From assembly GCA_009746045.1 (NCBI GenBank), contig RPFO01000213.1:11197593-11261592 (forward strand): 64,000 bases of DNA, given 5' to 3'. This document shows, piece by piece, positions 33,837 to 45,828 of this stretch. Position numbers and translations under genes: made by a program. The notes beneath the pieces were generated by a model that was not told the DNA's origin, searched no databases, and saw nothing but the letters and a program-made list of their open reading frames with translations. Position 1 is the stretch's first letter. Each line of letters starts with the position of its first letter. The stretch is from Mesostigma viride. Its lineage: Eukaryota > Streptophyta > Mesostigmatophyceae > Mesostigmatales > Mesostigmataceae.

Positions 33837-34506
33837 TAAAGAGCTTTAACCCCTAAATGGGCGGAAATGCTGCCGATAAATCGGCAGTAACTCACCTATT
33901 TTGTAAACCAGCCCCTGTACAACCTAGCAATATCCAATGGCTGTCCTTGGGGGGCAAGCATGTCCATGAGTTGCCCTAAGCCATGATATATCACAACCTC
34001 ACATATATTCATCGTAGGCCATGTATAACTGCCGTCAAAGTCAGGGGGGTCAAGACGAGCGTTTTCATTTTTGGTAGAATGTGCATTTTGAATTATTATG
34101 TTGTAAGAGCTAGGCACCTACCACTTCAGGGATGATAAACAATTAGTTGCTGAACAGTTTGAGCCATTGGGGTCATCATTTGGGTGGGTATACCAGCAGT
34201 TACACCCAGTACAGCCCATAGGGGTACCGTTGGTAAAAAGCAACCAAGGGGGTAGGAGTGGGCATACTACCTACTAATACCTACTAATATGGCCCCCAAC
34301 CAGTGACTGGCCATACGCGATACGCGTCGTACGCGGCCCCAGGTGTATAATGTATAATACGCGGTGTATAATGTATTATACGCTGATCGTACGCTAACCG
34401 TTGAAAACCCCTTTTTTGGCATGATTTTGAGGGGTTTTCAACATTCTGAGCAACCAAGCATAGTCTGCTGGTGTTTTTCCATACCTTTTGCCTATACATG
34501 ACATAT

Positions 34507-34697
34507 ATAGCATATTCAAGGAGTGTTGCCGGCTCCGGGAGGACCGGCTGGACCTGGAGGGCCAGCGGGCCCCATGGTCGGCGCGGACCTGGACGTCATA
34601 TTGGCGTCAGCGCTTGTCGGTGGCGCTGACTCGGGCCATGGCTGACATCATGCTCCGCCGTACGCGGGCTGATTTTGCGGTGCAGCAGGGCTATTAG
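34507..34697 (+). pseudogene. GC-rich coding-like fragment inside the hAT element
   Basis: A patch of high GC in AT-rich DNA. The plus frame reads CRLREDRLDLEGQRAPWSAR ... ADIMLRRTRADFAVQQGY and a stop at 34695. It could be a terminal exon or a captured host gene piece. No family recognised. Confidence 0.3.
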
Positions 34698-35011
34698 GTT
34701 CCTCCCGTTAGGCGTTTCCATTGGTCTTATCGTAGTATAGAGCTTTGACATGGCTCTGTATATAGGTTTATAGCTGGGCGTTTGCTTTGGTTTGAGTGAT
34801 TTCACTCTGCTGTAAGTAATTATATTTTTAATATATAGCATGACCTTGGCATTGCCATCACTACCTAAATACAAGCATAGTTTCTAACGGTCTAACTTGA
34901 CAGTTTCTCTTCAAAATCGAGACAACATGCAACTAAGTATCAATACCAGTATCAATGCACAACTCACTGGAAAGGATAATAAATTTGTAGAACTCAAGAT
35001 ATCAGCATGCA

Positions 35012-35527
35012 CTATACATTGCCCCGAGGTGTCGATGACATTGAAGGGCGTCGATGGCATTGAAAGACGCAAATGAATGCCTCGCACAGCTCCTCGTCCA
35101 GCTGCTCTTTGCTGAGCCCATAAGGTGCGGGCAAATTACCGTCGGTGGATTGGCCCTTTGATGATCCGCTTGGCCCAGCCGCCCCAGCAGCGCGCCCCGA
35201 GGTGTTGCTGGCATGAGCGGACACCCAGTTAAAGGCGTCGGTTTCTACAACGTCTGCAAGCCTGTCTTTAAGTGCCGCCCGCACATCAGCCTGCTTCTTG
35301 GCGTCACTAGTCGCCTTCCTCTTCCTGGTATTGTTTTCCTTCTCCGCCTGCTCGACCAGCAGCCTGTGACGGAGTACTCCATCATCCATGTAGTAGTTAT
35401 TTGTCTGCTGCCCATTCTTGAGGATGCGCTCTTTGCTAATGTATGTCCAGACAGTTTCGGATGTGGCCTCTTCTTCATCGGGCCGCACATCATCATCGTG
35501 TTCCATTGACTCATTCGTGTCAGCCAT
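35012..35527 (-). CDS. Hypothetical acidic protein carried by the hAT element
   Basis: Single open frame of 171 codons, ATG at 35527. The N-terminus is acidic (MEHDDDVRPDEEEATSE), then a helical part (VLRHRLLVEQAEKENNTRKR) with a likely nuclear signal (RKRKATSDAKKQ), a Gly/Ser-rich linker and a C-terminal LSKEQLDEELCEAF helix. It is the only long gene in the 1.68-kb transposon and lacks the RNase H-like fold and hATC dimerisation motif of hAT transposases. It may be a captured host gene or an accessory protein. Function unknown. Confidence 0.45.
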   Translation of the reverse strand: MADTNESMEHDDDVRPDEEEATSETVWTYISKERILKNGQQTNNYYMDDGVLRHRLLVEQAEKENNTRKRKATSDAKKQADVRAALKDRLADVVETDAFNWVSAHASNTSGRAAGAAGPSGSSKGQSTDGNLPAPYGLSKEQLDEELCEAFICVFQCHRRPSMSSTPRGNV

Positions 35528-37859
35528 GCCTGGATGTCGATATGCTACGATATAGGTGCCAGACGACCACGACGTTGCTGGCACACCTTATCACCTTCTT
35601 GATCCAGATAAATAGGTGTACGTTTATTCCAAATATACTGTTGCTTATCACCTTCTTGATGATGAATCTTCAGCCTTCCCGCCTTCACCTTCCCGCCTTC
35701 ACAAGTCACAATGAACGCGCTTTTAGCTTTAGTGCACTATACACTATAGCTAGCTCATCACGCAATTATTTGTTCCTACTACAGGTCGGCGCGCCGCAGT
35801 CTAGGCAAGCAAATGCACCCACCTTGTAAGCCAAAAATATGCCAAAAATACGCGAAAATACGCAAAAATGCGCAAAAATACGCGTTGCGTATGAAAGTAC
35901 CCCATTTTCGTACGCGCCGCTTGCGTATCGCGCATAATACGCTAAATACGGCGTATAATACGGCGTATGGCCAGTCACTGCCCCCAACCATGCCAAACAA
36001 TACAATTCCCTTCCACAATGATGGGGAAACATAACTGCATCATCACACTGCCCTTACATGGCACCTATGTGCAGGTGCCACCTTGTCCATGCACGTAGGT
36101 AACGTGGTACGGATACCCTACGCAAGGCATGCATTCTAGGAGGCAGCCACCAACAAACTAGTGATTTTAAGCCTATTTCAGCCTGCCCTAGCAAGGATAA
36201 ACTAGGCCTAAGCTGCTATAGCTTTCCAGGTGATGGCCAGCACACCTGGTGGCACATGCTGACAATGGGAAGCTTCTACTCACCGGTTACATGCTTGATG
36301 ATGCCACAGAGACCAGCCAACTGCCTCACACTCATGCAATATGTGTGTGGGAAATGTATAACAAACATATATGGAGGTATTCAAACCCATACAGCCTCTA
36401 AAACTTATCACCATCACCCTGTGGCAGGTCAACTGACTGAGGGAAGCATCTAAGAAGGGTGTTTTAGAAAGGGGCCAGGCCAGGGTCAAGAAAGAGCATG
36501 AATAATGCAAAAAGAATGTGCTACACAAGCTAGAACGTATATATAAACGTCAAACATCGATAGGAAAACGATGCTTAAGCTTTACCAGGCATGGATGGCG
36601 TTACCTTGGCCCAGGCGGTGGCCGCAAAATGGCGCATTTCGGCACACCAAAGTTGTGCAGCATGGTCGCTGGATTCGGCGATTTCTGGCCACCCTTGCAC
36701 GTTTACGACTACTATGTATCATAAAAAGTAAAAAGAAACCGATATATCCTTTAAAATACGCCGGAAAGGTATTGCTGTCAACGTTTCTATCGTCCGGCCT
36801 GATCGCAGTTTTTTCCAGCAAGAACGCTGCCGACACCTATCAAATGGCATTCCCGCGAACCAAAAATTGGCCTGTATGATCTTTAGGACGTATAAAATCA
36901 ATATCCTAAGTTTGGCCAGAAAATTCTAACGCAAACGTAAATGCCATGCGTGGGCGCAAGCCGCCATGGCCAGGTCGTCGTTTTCCGGAATGCACGTTGT
37001 ACGTGAAAAAGTACCCTGACCCCTTGTACTTTGACGGTCTGGAACACCTGTTAAACTTGGTCAAAATATAGCAAACCCTAGTATCATGTTCTGGAGAAAC
37101 TTATAAACTTTCATTCTTCTCAGCTAAACGTTTCCTAATTCCCAATAGTATTCTCGCAAACTGGTCCCCCGAGTAGGTGCCGACAAATCGGCTGTAAGTC
37201 ACTTTTTGGCGGAAAATCGGCAGCAAGACCATTTAGGGGTTAATAATGACGCGTTTTTGCCAAGTACTAGAGTTTACCCAAATGGGATGGACCTGCAGAG
37301 TTATACAAGGTTGTCTCCTTGATACAAGGTCCATGTCTAAGACAAGTTATCATAGCTACATGCATGGGACGTATGCTTGTAAGGTCTTACATCTACGTGA
37401 CCAGGCTGGGACCAATTTTCAAGATGGTTCGAGGATGTATGTGAATAATCTGCATTTGTTTTGGCCCTGACCTACATCAATGAAGTGAGACAACTATGCC
37501 TGGATACACGTTAAGTTCTGCATCATGCACCTATACACTGTGGTACATAGACCAACTAGCAACTGCTAGATTCATCCATCGATCCCATTCCATTTCCATC
37601 GCACGACCTTTTCAAGGCCAATAAGACAACCGCAGTGCAGGCCAAAGATCCGGAGACTCCGGACCATGGTAGCTCGAAAAAAAAAAGTATGGCATTCACC
37701 AAATGGCTGACGGCGGAGCTCAGATCTTTTGCGTCTGAGCCCCGAATTCGGTCAGATCACTTGCATTCGATGCGCCTTTTTAAAGATGCACTCGCCAGTA
37801 TAACCGGTTACGGCTAAACGCAGTATCGACCAAGTTACGCACGTGACAAGCAGCTGTGA

Positions 37860-39275
37860 CGACTCCAAAAGCCAATTAAGCGAGGTTTGGAAAAGGAGCT
37901 TTCCGGCTCCCAGCTGGGCAACCCACTCGCCATGCATTGTCCTCGCCCAGCCGTCTGGGCCCGCCAACCCAGCGCCCAGCGCCTCGCCCGAGCTCAAGAA
38001 ACCCTGCCACGAACACAAATGCATGGCGAAAGTACCCACCAGATTACGACCGCTTTTCTTTCAGCAACTGGCTGCAACTGACCAAAGAACGGAATGCGCC
38101 GAAATAGTGCATTTCTTAGCACAGGAACGCAAGCTCCTTGGGCCCTTAGGGCCTATCCCCGCCGACGGCCTGGAGGCGTTCTTCGCCAGGCCAGAGCTCA
38201 ACCACCGCCTCGCTATCATGTGCAGCTCAGTCTTCCAGCTACCTATGGACAAAATCGTCGCCAAGCTCCGCACCGCAGCCTAGCCTGCGCAGCCGACAGC
38301 CTCATCGGCTCCCTCCCTCTGCAAGGATCGATTACATCCGAGCAGTGCTGGAGGAGCACATGACCTGGCCGTTGGCCGAGAAGCTGACCTCGCTGAACAC
38401 GACGCTCAACACGGTGGAGGCCCGGGTCTCCAATGTGGAAACCAAGGTCGTCCACAAGCTCCACTGAGGCCCAGTTCACAGCGCTGCACAGTCCGCGGCG
38501 CAGACATGCATCTGAGACGCACGCTGCACTTGTCTCTCGCCTAAACCAGGTGGAGGGCAAGTGCGGCGTGCTCATGAAGAAGCTTGAAGCCATCACCGCC
38601 CACACCGCGCGAGGCCCTGCTGGCCTCACAGGTCCCAAAGATAGCGGAGCAGACGGCCACCATTGCATCCCAGCCACCCCGGCAGGATGCCGGCTGGCGA
38701 CCACCTGCCCCTCGATCTCCTATGCAGACCTGCTGCGGACAGCGACCGCCTCAACTACCGACGCCATCGCTACGACACTCCAGGAGCTTGAAGACCTTCG
38801 CCAGCTAGGCACAACAACGGGAGGCCACCGACCGCGCCCGCCGCGACTGCCGGGTGGTGCTGCGTTGCTTCCCCCAGAAGCCATGTGAGACGTCAACCAC
38901 CCTTGCCGACGAGCTTAAGATTACCAGCTCCTTCCCCTCATGGGCCTGGTAGGTGAGGTACAACTGCGTGGGTGCCACCGCCTTCCCCACTCACGGGACA
39001 AGGCGTCTCCCCCACCAGTCCTGCTCACACCGGCACCTTCCCCTCCCGTGAGGACAAGCAGCGGTTCCTTTCTCGTCGCAAGAGGTTGCACGACCTCACC
39101 TGGACGCTGGACGACAACCTGACCCGGGCCCCGCCCAGCAGCAGCAGCGACGCCGCGACCTGTGGCTGGAATACCTTCGCCACAAGCAGGACCCCCAGAA
39201 GCCCAAGGTGTACTGCATGGAGGGGCGGGGACCTGATGATCAACCACAAGATGTGGACGCCCCCTGCGGGCTAGA
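37860..39275 (+). pseudogene. Degraded LINE ORF1-like gene, plus strand
   Basis: Successive frames keep the order of an L1-type ORF1. First comes a helical N-terminal part (ATDQRTECAEIVHFLAQERK). A coiled coil follows (38347-38465, LTSLNTTLNTVEARVSNVET). Then a SYADLLRTATASTTDAI motif matches FADVTGKQLTTIV of the intact ORF1. Last is the C-terminal block DLTWTLDDNLTRA near 39090-39125. At least three frameshifts or stops separate them. A second ORF1 subfamily distinct from that at 60955. Confidence 0.55.
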
Positions 39276-39439
39276 ATTATTAGCTTGTAAATAGCCCTAG
39301 CTTGTATCCATTGGTAGTCACTGCATGCCGCGCCATGGCAGCCATGCCTAGAATGGTTGCCTAGCTGTGCCATACCTATAGGCTGCCACGTGCACCGCCA
39401 ACACGCGGTACACCACCAGCGGCCATAGCCTTAGCTTAG

Positions 39440-39720
39440 TCCTTGTACAGCCATGCTACGTCATGGCTATGTTCAGATTACTTGCCCACGCTCCTTGTTA
39501 GGATATGCTCACATGGGTCTTATTGCACCCACACGGATCTTGCCGGATCGTTTACCGGGTCCGATTGCAGCTGTGGCATGCCTCTGGCATGAAGGAGAAA
39601 GGGGGTCTCTGCCCTTTCTTCCTGTTGTGCACACACAGGGATTAAAAGCACTTCGGTGCTCCGTGACTCCCCAACGGCGGGAGCACGAGTTTATATACTA
39701 TATACATATATTAATTAATG
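39440..39720 (+). repeat. ~280-bp dispersed repeat, copy 1
   Basis: Starts near CAGCCATGCTACGTCATGGC and ends with a hairpin (GTGCTCC...GGGAGCAC with core CTCCCCAACGG) followed by an AT-rich tail with TTAATTAA. Copies 2 and 3 lie at about 40178-40525 and 49858-50125. SINE-like in size and in its 3' hairpin plus simple tail, but no pol III box is evident. Confidence 0.65.
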
Positions 39721-40177
39721 GTAGCTCGAGCCGGACCATGGTAGCTCGCGATATTGACAGTCCATACCTATACAAAGCCTTGTACACCACGAGCCAGGAG
39801 ATAGTCGTGGCTGACTGTGCCGCCAATAACTTTCACATTTCGGCTCCAAATTTTGCCCCGACTATCACAATCGCTTCGTCTTTTTAAGGCTGATATACTT
39901 TCCCGAAGCTAGTAACCCCAGCCTAGGGCAATATAGTAGTAGTGTAGGCTAGTAAGGCCTGGAGCTGATGTGGCTCACACCCATGTGTATTACGTGGCAC
40001 GAGACAACTATTACTTGAGACAACTATACACAACTGCATGCATGCCTATGATGGGATCCACACCAGACGATCGATGTATCAACGTTTGAGGTTACGTAGT
40101 AAGCCACATGCATGTGCTACCCATGCCATGGAGAGAGCTACTCTCTGCCATGAGACGCCCATGCCCTAGGTAGCCAT

Positions 40178-40525
40178 TGCTTAGCCATGATCATCTTACA
40201 GCCAGTCATGCTACATCCATCGCTTCGCTCTGCTTGCTTGCCCACGCTCTCCTTGTCATGCTATGTATGCCCATGAGGGTCTTATATCACCCACAGAATT
40301 CGCCGGATCGTTTAATCGTATCCGATTCCTGCCGTGGCATGCCTCTGGTTTATGTACTTAGCCTCTGGTTTATGTACTCCTGCAGCTGTGGCATGCCTTT
40401 GGCATGAAGGAGACTGGGGGTCTCTGCCCTTTCTCCTGTAGTGCACACACAGGGATTAAAAGCACTTCGGTGCTCCGTGACTCCCCAACGGGAGCACGAG
40501 TTTAATTAATTAATTAATTAATTAT
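40178..40525 (+). repeat. ~300-bp dispersed repeat, copy 2
   Basis: The same order of blocks as copy 1 (CTTGCCCACGCTC, GCCGGATCGTTTA, GGGGGTCTCTGCCCTTTC, GGATTAAAAGCACTTCGG), a perfect hairpin at 40470-40497 and a clean (TTAA)n tail at 40501-40525. Confidence 0.65.
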
Positions 40526-42639
40526 GTACTTAGTCATGTTTTCGGACCACCATGCAGAGAGTCACTCTCTGCTGATCGAGATGCTATGCCCTATGTAGCC
40601 ATCGCCTAGCCATAGTCATCTTCCACCCCATGCCAGGCCTTTTTATGATACATCATGGTGGTGCCGGTGCACCTTGTGCACCCAGAGTATAGGTGGTGGT
40701 TTACACCCCCCACCTGCAGGTAACTTGTAGCTCAGAATGTATTAAAAACCATATGCCCCTTCTCAGGGATATGTGCTACGTATGTGTCGCGTCCCTAGAC
40801 AGTGTGGGACTGCGAAAGATCTATAGCCAAAGCGTATATAGAATTCAATTCAGGCCCCTGCCCGGCACGATATGCACGGGAAACAAATGCACGCCTTTCA
40901 CGCTGCTCAACGGGCTGATTAAACTCGTCCTTTAGACGTCTAACTAAGCATGCCAAGCCTAAGTAGGAATAATTTATCACATCGCCATCCAATTCTTAGC
41001 GCTCAGCGGGTAAGCCATGCGCGCCATGGACTGCTACACCGCAGCCTGCATGCCCGGCAGCCCATTGCCAGCGGATTTTTTCGATCCACGGGCGGTACCA
41101 GCATGAGCGGCAGTGCCGCCGCCAACCCCCCCAGAACGGCCTGCCCGGCGGCCCGGCGGCCGCACCGGCAGTCCCGGTCAGGGGCGGCCCCTCGGTCGGA
41201 CCCCGCTCCTCCTCCGGCATCGCAGGGTACGAGAGTTAAACAAAGCCCAGCGAGCGTGAGCTCCTGGTCTTTCACGCAGATCGAGATGAGCCAAATGTTG
41301 CGAGACAGCAACCTTTTAGCCTTGCACCAAGCCACGGTCTCAGCGGTCACTTTCACGTCCAAGTGGGCAACCACATTGCGTGCTTCCGAGATATAGCTTG
41401 GCCATGCATCCCCCATGACCATGCAAGCTATATCCTTCCTCGTTGTTCCTCGTTCCCATCGGCGTGACGAGGCACATTGCAGGCTTGCTAGCAAATCCCC
41501 AACGTCCACTGGCATCAGTGCAGAGCCAGGACGAGCTGGATTTATGTATACCAAGGCATTTGGATAATAGCTCCAACCAAAGTTGGCCAAAAGACGATCG
41601 TTTCCGTGCAAGAAAAAGTACACCCCCCCATTTTTCTCAGGGGGGTATAATGCACGCGTGTACATGTGTGGCTTACGCGCGCGCAAACAGCCAGCTATGC
41701 CATGCTATACAATTATGCAATATAAATGACCACAATAGAGTGCCAAACCTGCTGGAATCCAAACATGACGCCGACTTGCATGCCATCACTGAACGATATA
41801 TATCTCCCAAAGAAGTGCCACAAATTGTGCACCATAATGGCCAATACCCCTCCTAGAGCAGGCATGGAAAGCTGTTGCAATAACCACTGTCATACTCATC
41901 AAAAGACATGTAAGAACGTACGCGTTGGCCCTGCAAACAACGTGCAAACGCATTGCCGTACCTGCCTCGATCATGACCTGGCCGGGTTCCGCTGGCCGGC
42001 ATGCTCATCATTATTACGTCACGTATGCAGCTACTAGCTAGTGGGAGAGGCGGCCATAGCCGCTCTATCCATGCATCCGTCATGCATTACCATGTTGAAG
42101 ATATGTGCAAAGATGACGTCTAACGCTACAACACGTTCCCAGCAAATGGCGCAGCGGACTTTCGTAAAGACGCGGGAGGCCCAGGCACTGAGACGGAAAC
42201 TCCCAAAAACCCAAGGAAACCGGCGATACCAAACGGGACGTCTCGTCTGACAGAGACTACCAAGACAGAGGTCTTGACGTACCAAAATAATACATGATTC
42301 GTCGTTCAGGGGTCCTCATCTGACCCATTTCAAGCCGCGGAACCCAAAATTGCCACAAAATGGCACGCTGACAGCCATATCTCGCTATGCGCGCGCGCAA
42401 CGGTAAAAAATGTTAGCAAAAGTCACGTGACTGCCTGCAAGAAAGTGGTGGTATTTACTGGGCTATGGCGCAATTACAGGTCTACCCAACCTAAGCATTT
42501 TCATTCACATTGCAGGTCTGCCCCGACCGGCCGGACATATTTACATTACGTCACTTACGTCGCAGGTCACGGATTTACGCGGCACAAGTGTGTAACTTGT
42601 GGTAAATTAATGACCACATCGGCGGACCATGGGTTAATG
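40526..42639. other. Mostly unassigned; one long minus-strand frame
   Basis: 40725-40783 is a short dispersed repeat (CATATGCCCCTTCTCAGG) also found at about 47912-47975. A minus-strand open frame at 41686-41003 (227 codons, with VYFFLHGNDRLLANFGWSYY and later a GC-rich tail) looks partly protein-like. It has no known domain, and its tail overlaps a sharp GC jump at 41060-41230. I leave it as a possible hypothetical gene. Confidence 0.3.
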
Positions 42640-43300
42640 ATCCATGCATGTCATGGCTGTATTTGTCGCGCGCTGGCTGGTGGAGGAGGTGCGTCGCGCA
42701 TTTGCCCTGATGGTTTTCCGCTGGTCTTCATTTTTGTCGACTATATCAAGGCTTTCGACACGGTCCTCTGGGAGGCTCTTTGAGCCATCCTTGCTCTGGA
42801 CCGCGTGCCACCAGCATTTACTGCTGCCATTGGCCGGCTGTATGAGGGATCACAGCTAGGCAGTAGTGCGGACTGCGGAAGGCACCATGCACCCAACCAT
42901 TCCCCCTTCACTAGCTGGCACGGGGTGTGGCAAGGTTGTGTCCTGTCTCCATGATCTGTTCACTTAATTGTCGATGATCACGTCATGCGCCAGGCACGTG
43001 CGCGCTTTACAGCTCGATCTGAAGGGTTTGAGCCAGGCTTGGACATCCTTATTAAATGATCGCGAATACGGCGGCGGTGGCCCTGGTTACATACCCGGCC
43101 TGTCCGACATGCATGATTTCTTGCGGATGATACCAGCCTCATCGAGCGCCCCGAGCACATTCAGACCTGGCTGGACTGTTTGGGCTTGGTGGCGTGGGCG
43201 GTGGGGTTGGAGATTAGTGTCAAAACCGAGGCGATGGTGATTGGGGCTACCAGTTGCCCGCCACGGCCGCTGCTGCTAGATGGGACGGAGGTCCCGTGTC
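42640..43300 (+). pseudogene. LINE reverse-transcriptase relic
   Basis: Reads, with several frameshifts and stops, as the RT core of the intact element at 57411-59108. MAVFVARWLVEEVRR, FVDYIKAFDTVLWEAL, a HGVWQGCVLSP remnant and AVGLEISVKTEAMVIGA occur in order on the plus strand. The catalytic YADD region is deleted or scrambled. Dead copy, opposite in orientation to the intact one. Confidence 0.8.
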
Positions 43301-44910
43301 ACGTCCGTGAGCTAGATCATCCGCACACAGCGAGGATACATTATAGCGATGGCGGGTCGCTCGGTGCTGCCATAGATAAGGTAGCCAAGAATGCTTGCGC
43401 AATATAGACAACTGGTGTGGGAATTACACTTACGGAGACGTTGTAGCGCTGAAGTAGTTCAACGTCAGGGGATCAAGTGGCATTACCCCCGGATACCAAC
43501 CGTTCCAATGCAAGTCGACTCAACAAGATACCATATCGGGCCAAGGGCACCGTGTACACTTTTGTGTTGTGAATGTTCGTGTCGTAACAGCGTACCCGGC
43601 CCTAGCCAAGCTCGGGGTATGATTGCCATTGAAAGGACGCAATGCAGGAATTGCTGTGAAGCAATTCGTTTGATAGCGATGCTATGCGCTGAAGTCGCAC
43701 GCACGCACTATAAGCACGCACTTAATTTCATCTTGGTGCAGGCAATAGCTATGCGACAGGTCACTACGGGTGACGAGGGTTGGAATGCCATTATTGCAGT
43801 ATAGTAGGTCTTGTTGATAGCTCAACAACAGACCACATCCCGGACAATGTCCGCCCAACGCTGCTTATCCTGCAGGGCAGCTCCCGGGGCCGGAGCTGAG
43901 TCAGCGTAGGGACGCTGCCAGTGCGTGAGTTACGCATGGAGTTGCGTCCGACAGAATCAGCACACCAGTAGTTATTGGGACACTGAGATGTGCTGGTTTG
44001 GCTACTTGGAATAGCGTGCGCGCTCAGGCAATATAGGCGCGACGTACAGTAAGGACTTGGTTGAGACAGGTCCTGGACAACGTTATGTGGGATGTCCAGG
44101 AATGAGGAGATAAGGGCGTGGTGGAGCCCAGGCTACATACAGTGAGGGTGCTGTAGTAGAGGGGAGGCGGGATTGTGTTTGTGGCGCAGGATTTCAACCT
44201 GGCTACCTCTTACAGCACAGATGCCGCAGCTTACGACAACCCTTTACACGTGTCATTTGAAGCGTCGATTGCATAGCCAGTCACGAGTGAAAGTGCAGTT
44301 TGTGTGAAAGATATTATATGCTGCGACCTTGAGGTTGGGTCGTTTGGCACTCATTACACACTAAATATGTCCTGGACAGAAAAATGCAGTTTATCCAAGC
44401 CTTGGATATATTAAAGGATTTGCCGCCAGATGATAAAACGGGCAGTGAGACGGCAATTTTAGTTCAGTTGCCATGATTTGTTGAGCTTCGCTCATTTTAT
44501 ACATGACGCGTGGACGGGCTCAAAGGGGACCGACCTGCCGTAGGTAGCGTAAGACTAGCGCTTGTCACGAGGGTACTGCACCGGCTGGCCCTTTTTGTCC
44601 GGCCAGCCGAGGCTGATTGCATGGTTCCGGAGTGCAGGCCTAGGTAGCTTCTAACATACGTCACTAGACCTTGTTACCTGCGCCAGTCGCCAGGCGTGGC
44701 GCAACTGTGATGGGCAGCCAGCACACCTTGTACCTGCGTCAGCCGGCAGGCCTGCGTGGCGCAATGTTAATGATAGTAAGTACTTAAAGTGGTACCTAGG
44801 GGACGTAGGGAGGCCTCTTTTCAGCTTCGCAACTTTATCCCAGCATTTGCTGGCAAAGGTCGGCTGCATGGCCGCTATGGCGGCTGCGCTGAATGGAAGA
44901 CGATGCGTAC
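43301..44910. other. Unassigned, with a minus-strand LINE 3'-end scrap
   Basis: On the minus strand near 43837-43900 the translation resembles the QDKxRW tail of LINE ORF2. An inexact ~50-bp direct repeat lies at about 44668-44770 (GGCGTGGCGCAA). Nothing else is supported. Confidence 0.35.
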
Positions 44911-45321
44911 CCACCCACCCACCCACCCACCCACCCACCCACCCACCCACCCACCCACCCACCCACCCACCCACCCACCCACCCACCCACCCACCCACCC
45001 ACCCACCCACCCACCCACCCACCCACCCACCACCCACCCACCCACCCACCCACCCACCCACCCACCCACCCACCCACCCACCCACCCACCCACCCACCCA
45101 CCCACCCACCCACCCACCCACCGGCACCCACCCACCCACCCACCCACCCACCCACCCACCCACCCACCCACCCACCCACCCACCCACCCACCCACCCACC
45201 CACCCACCCACCCACCCACCCACCCACCCACCCACCCACCACCCACCCACCCACCCACCCACCCACCCACCCACCCACCCACCCACCCACCCACCCACCC
45301 ATGCACCCACCCACCCACCCA
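44911..45321 (+). repeat. (CACC)n array, ~410 bp
   Basis: C-rich tetranucleotide array with rare interruptions, G-quadruplex-forming on the minus strand. The right flank (ATCACTATACTTTTCGTCCG and on to about 45390) is also found, inverted, beside the array at 62480. The Pro-Thr-His and Gly-Trp-Val frames through it are artefacts. Confidence 0.97.
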
Positions 45322-45828
45322 TCACTATACTTTTCGTCCGAGGGTGGTAAAAAGCATCCGAGGCGTAAATTACGAGGTCTTATCTTACTACCTAGATCCG
45401 AGGCGTGAGATCCAACGCCGTAATCATTACTACGTAGGATGATAGGTAGTAATTTTACTAGCCGTAAGTAAAGTAACGTTACGACTGCACATCTTTGGTA
45501 GTACATTACCGACAGAGTAAATTACCGCGACGGGTCTTGGTTGGTAATCTACCACCTGTAGATTAGGTGCCAGTGATCCGATGCTGTAAGATACGTTTCA
45601 GTAAGTTACTTCGGGGATCTTTGCCTGTACACGGCCAGATGGATAATTATATTGTAATGGAGAAGTGGGAGAACGTGCGTGTCTATTAGCAAATGCAGCG
45701 AAATATAAAAATGTAGTTATCAGCCTTTTTCGCCTATTCAGCAGTTGTCGTTGTCGGCCGTTGTCATTAAGCGGCTATAGATTATGTGTGCTGGGGCCGG
45801 TGAAAAGACGCTAGCAAAGTTCGTCTGA

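Larger units (their letters stand above)
34301..35980. mobile_element. hAT-like transposon, 1680 bp, 8-bp TSD
   Basis: Perfect 18-bp terminal inverted repeats CAGTGACTGGCCATACGC. The target duplication CCCCCAAC lies at 34293-34300 and 35981-35988. The 8-bp TSD and CAGTG ends are typical of hAT. Both subterminal regions are packed with ATACGC / GCGTAT motifs, probable transposase-binding sites. Cargo: a minus-strand ORF at 35527-35012 and a GC-rich plus-strand patch at 34520-34697. No transposase domain is seen. Confidence 0.85.
33850..37239. mobile_element. piggyBac-like non-autonomous element, 3390 bp
   Basis: It begins CCCCTAAATGG and ends CCATTTAGGGG. It is flanked on both sides by TTAA (33846-33849 and 37240-37243), the obligate target site of piggyBac transposons, whose termini also begin with CCC. 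Subterminal motifs of the type CTGCCGAT...ATCGGCAG recur near both ends. No DDD transposase frame remains. A hAT-like element (34301-35980) is inserted in it, so its own sequence is about 1.7 kb. Confidence 0.65.

Noticed and set aside
40177-40525. Calling the ~280-bp repeats true SINEs
   Set aside because: I could not find convincing pol III A and B boxes or target duplications, so they are listed only as dispersed repeats.
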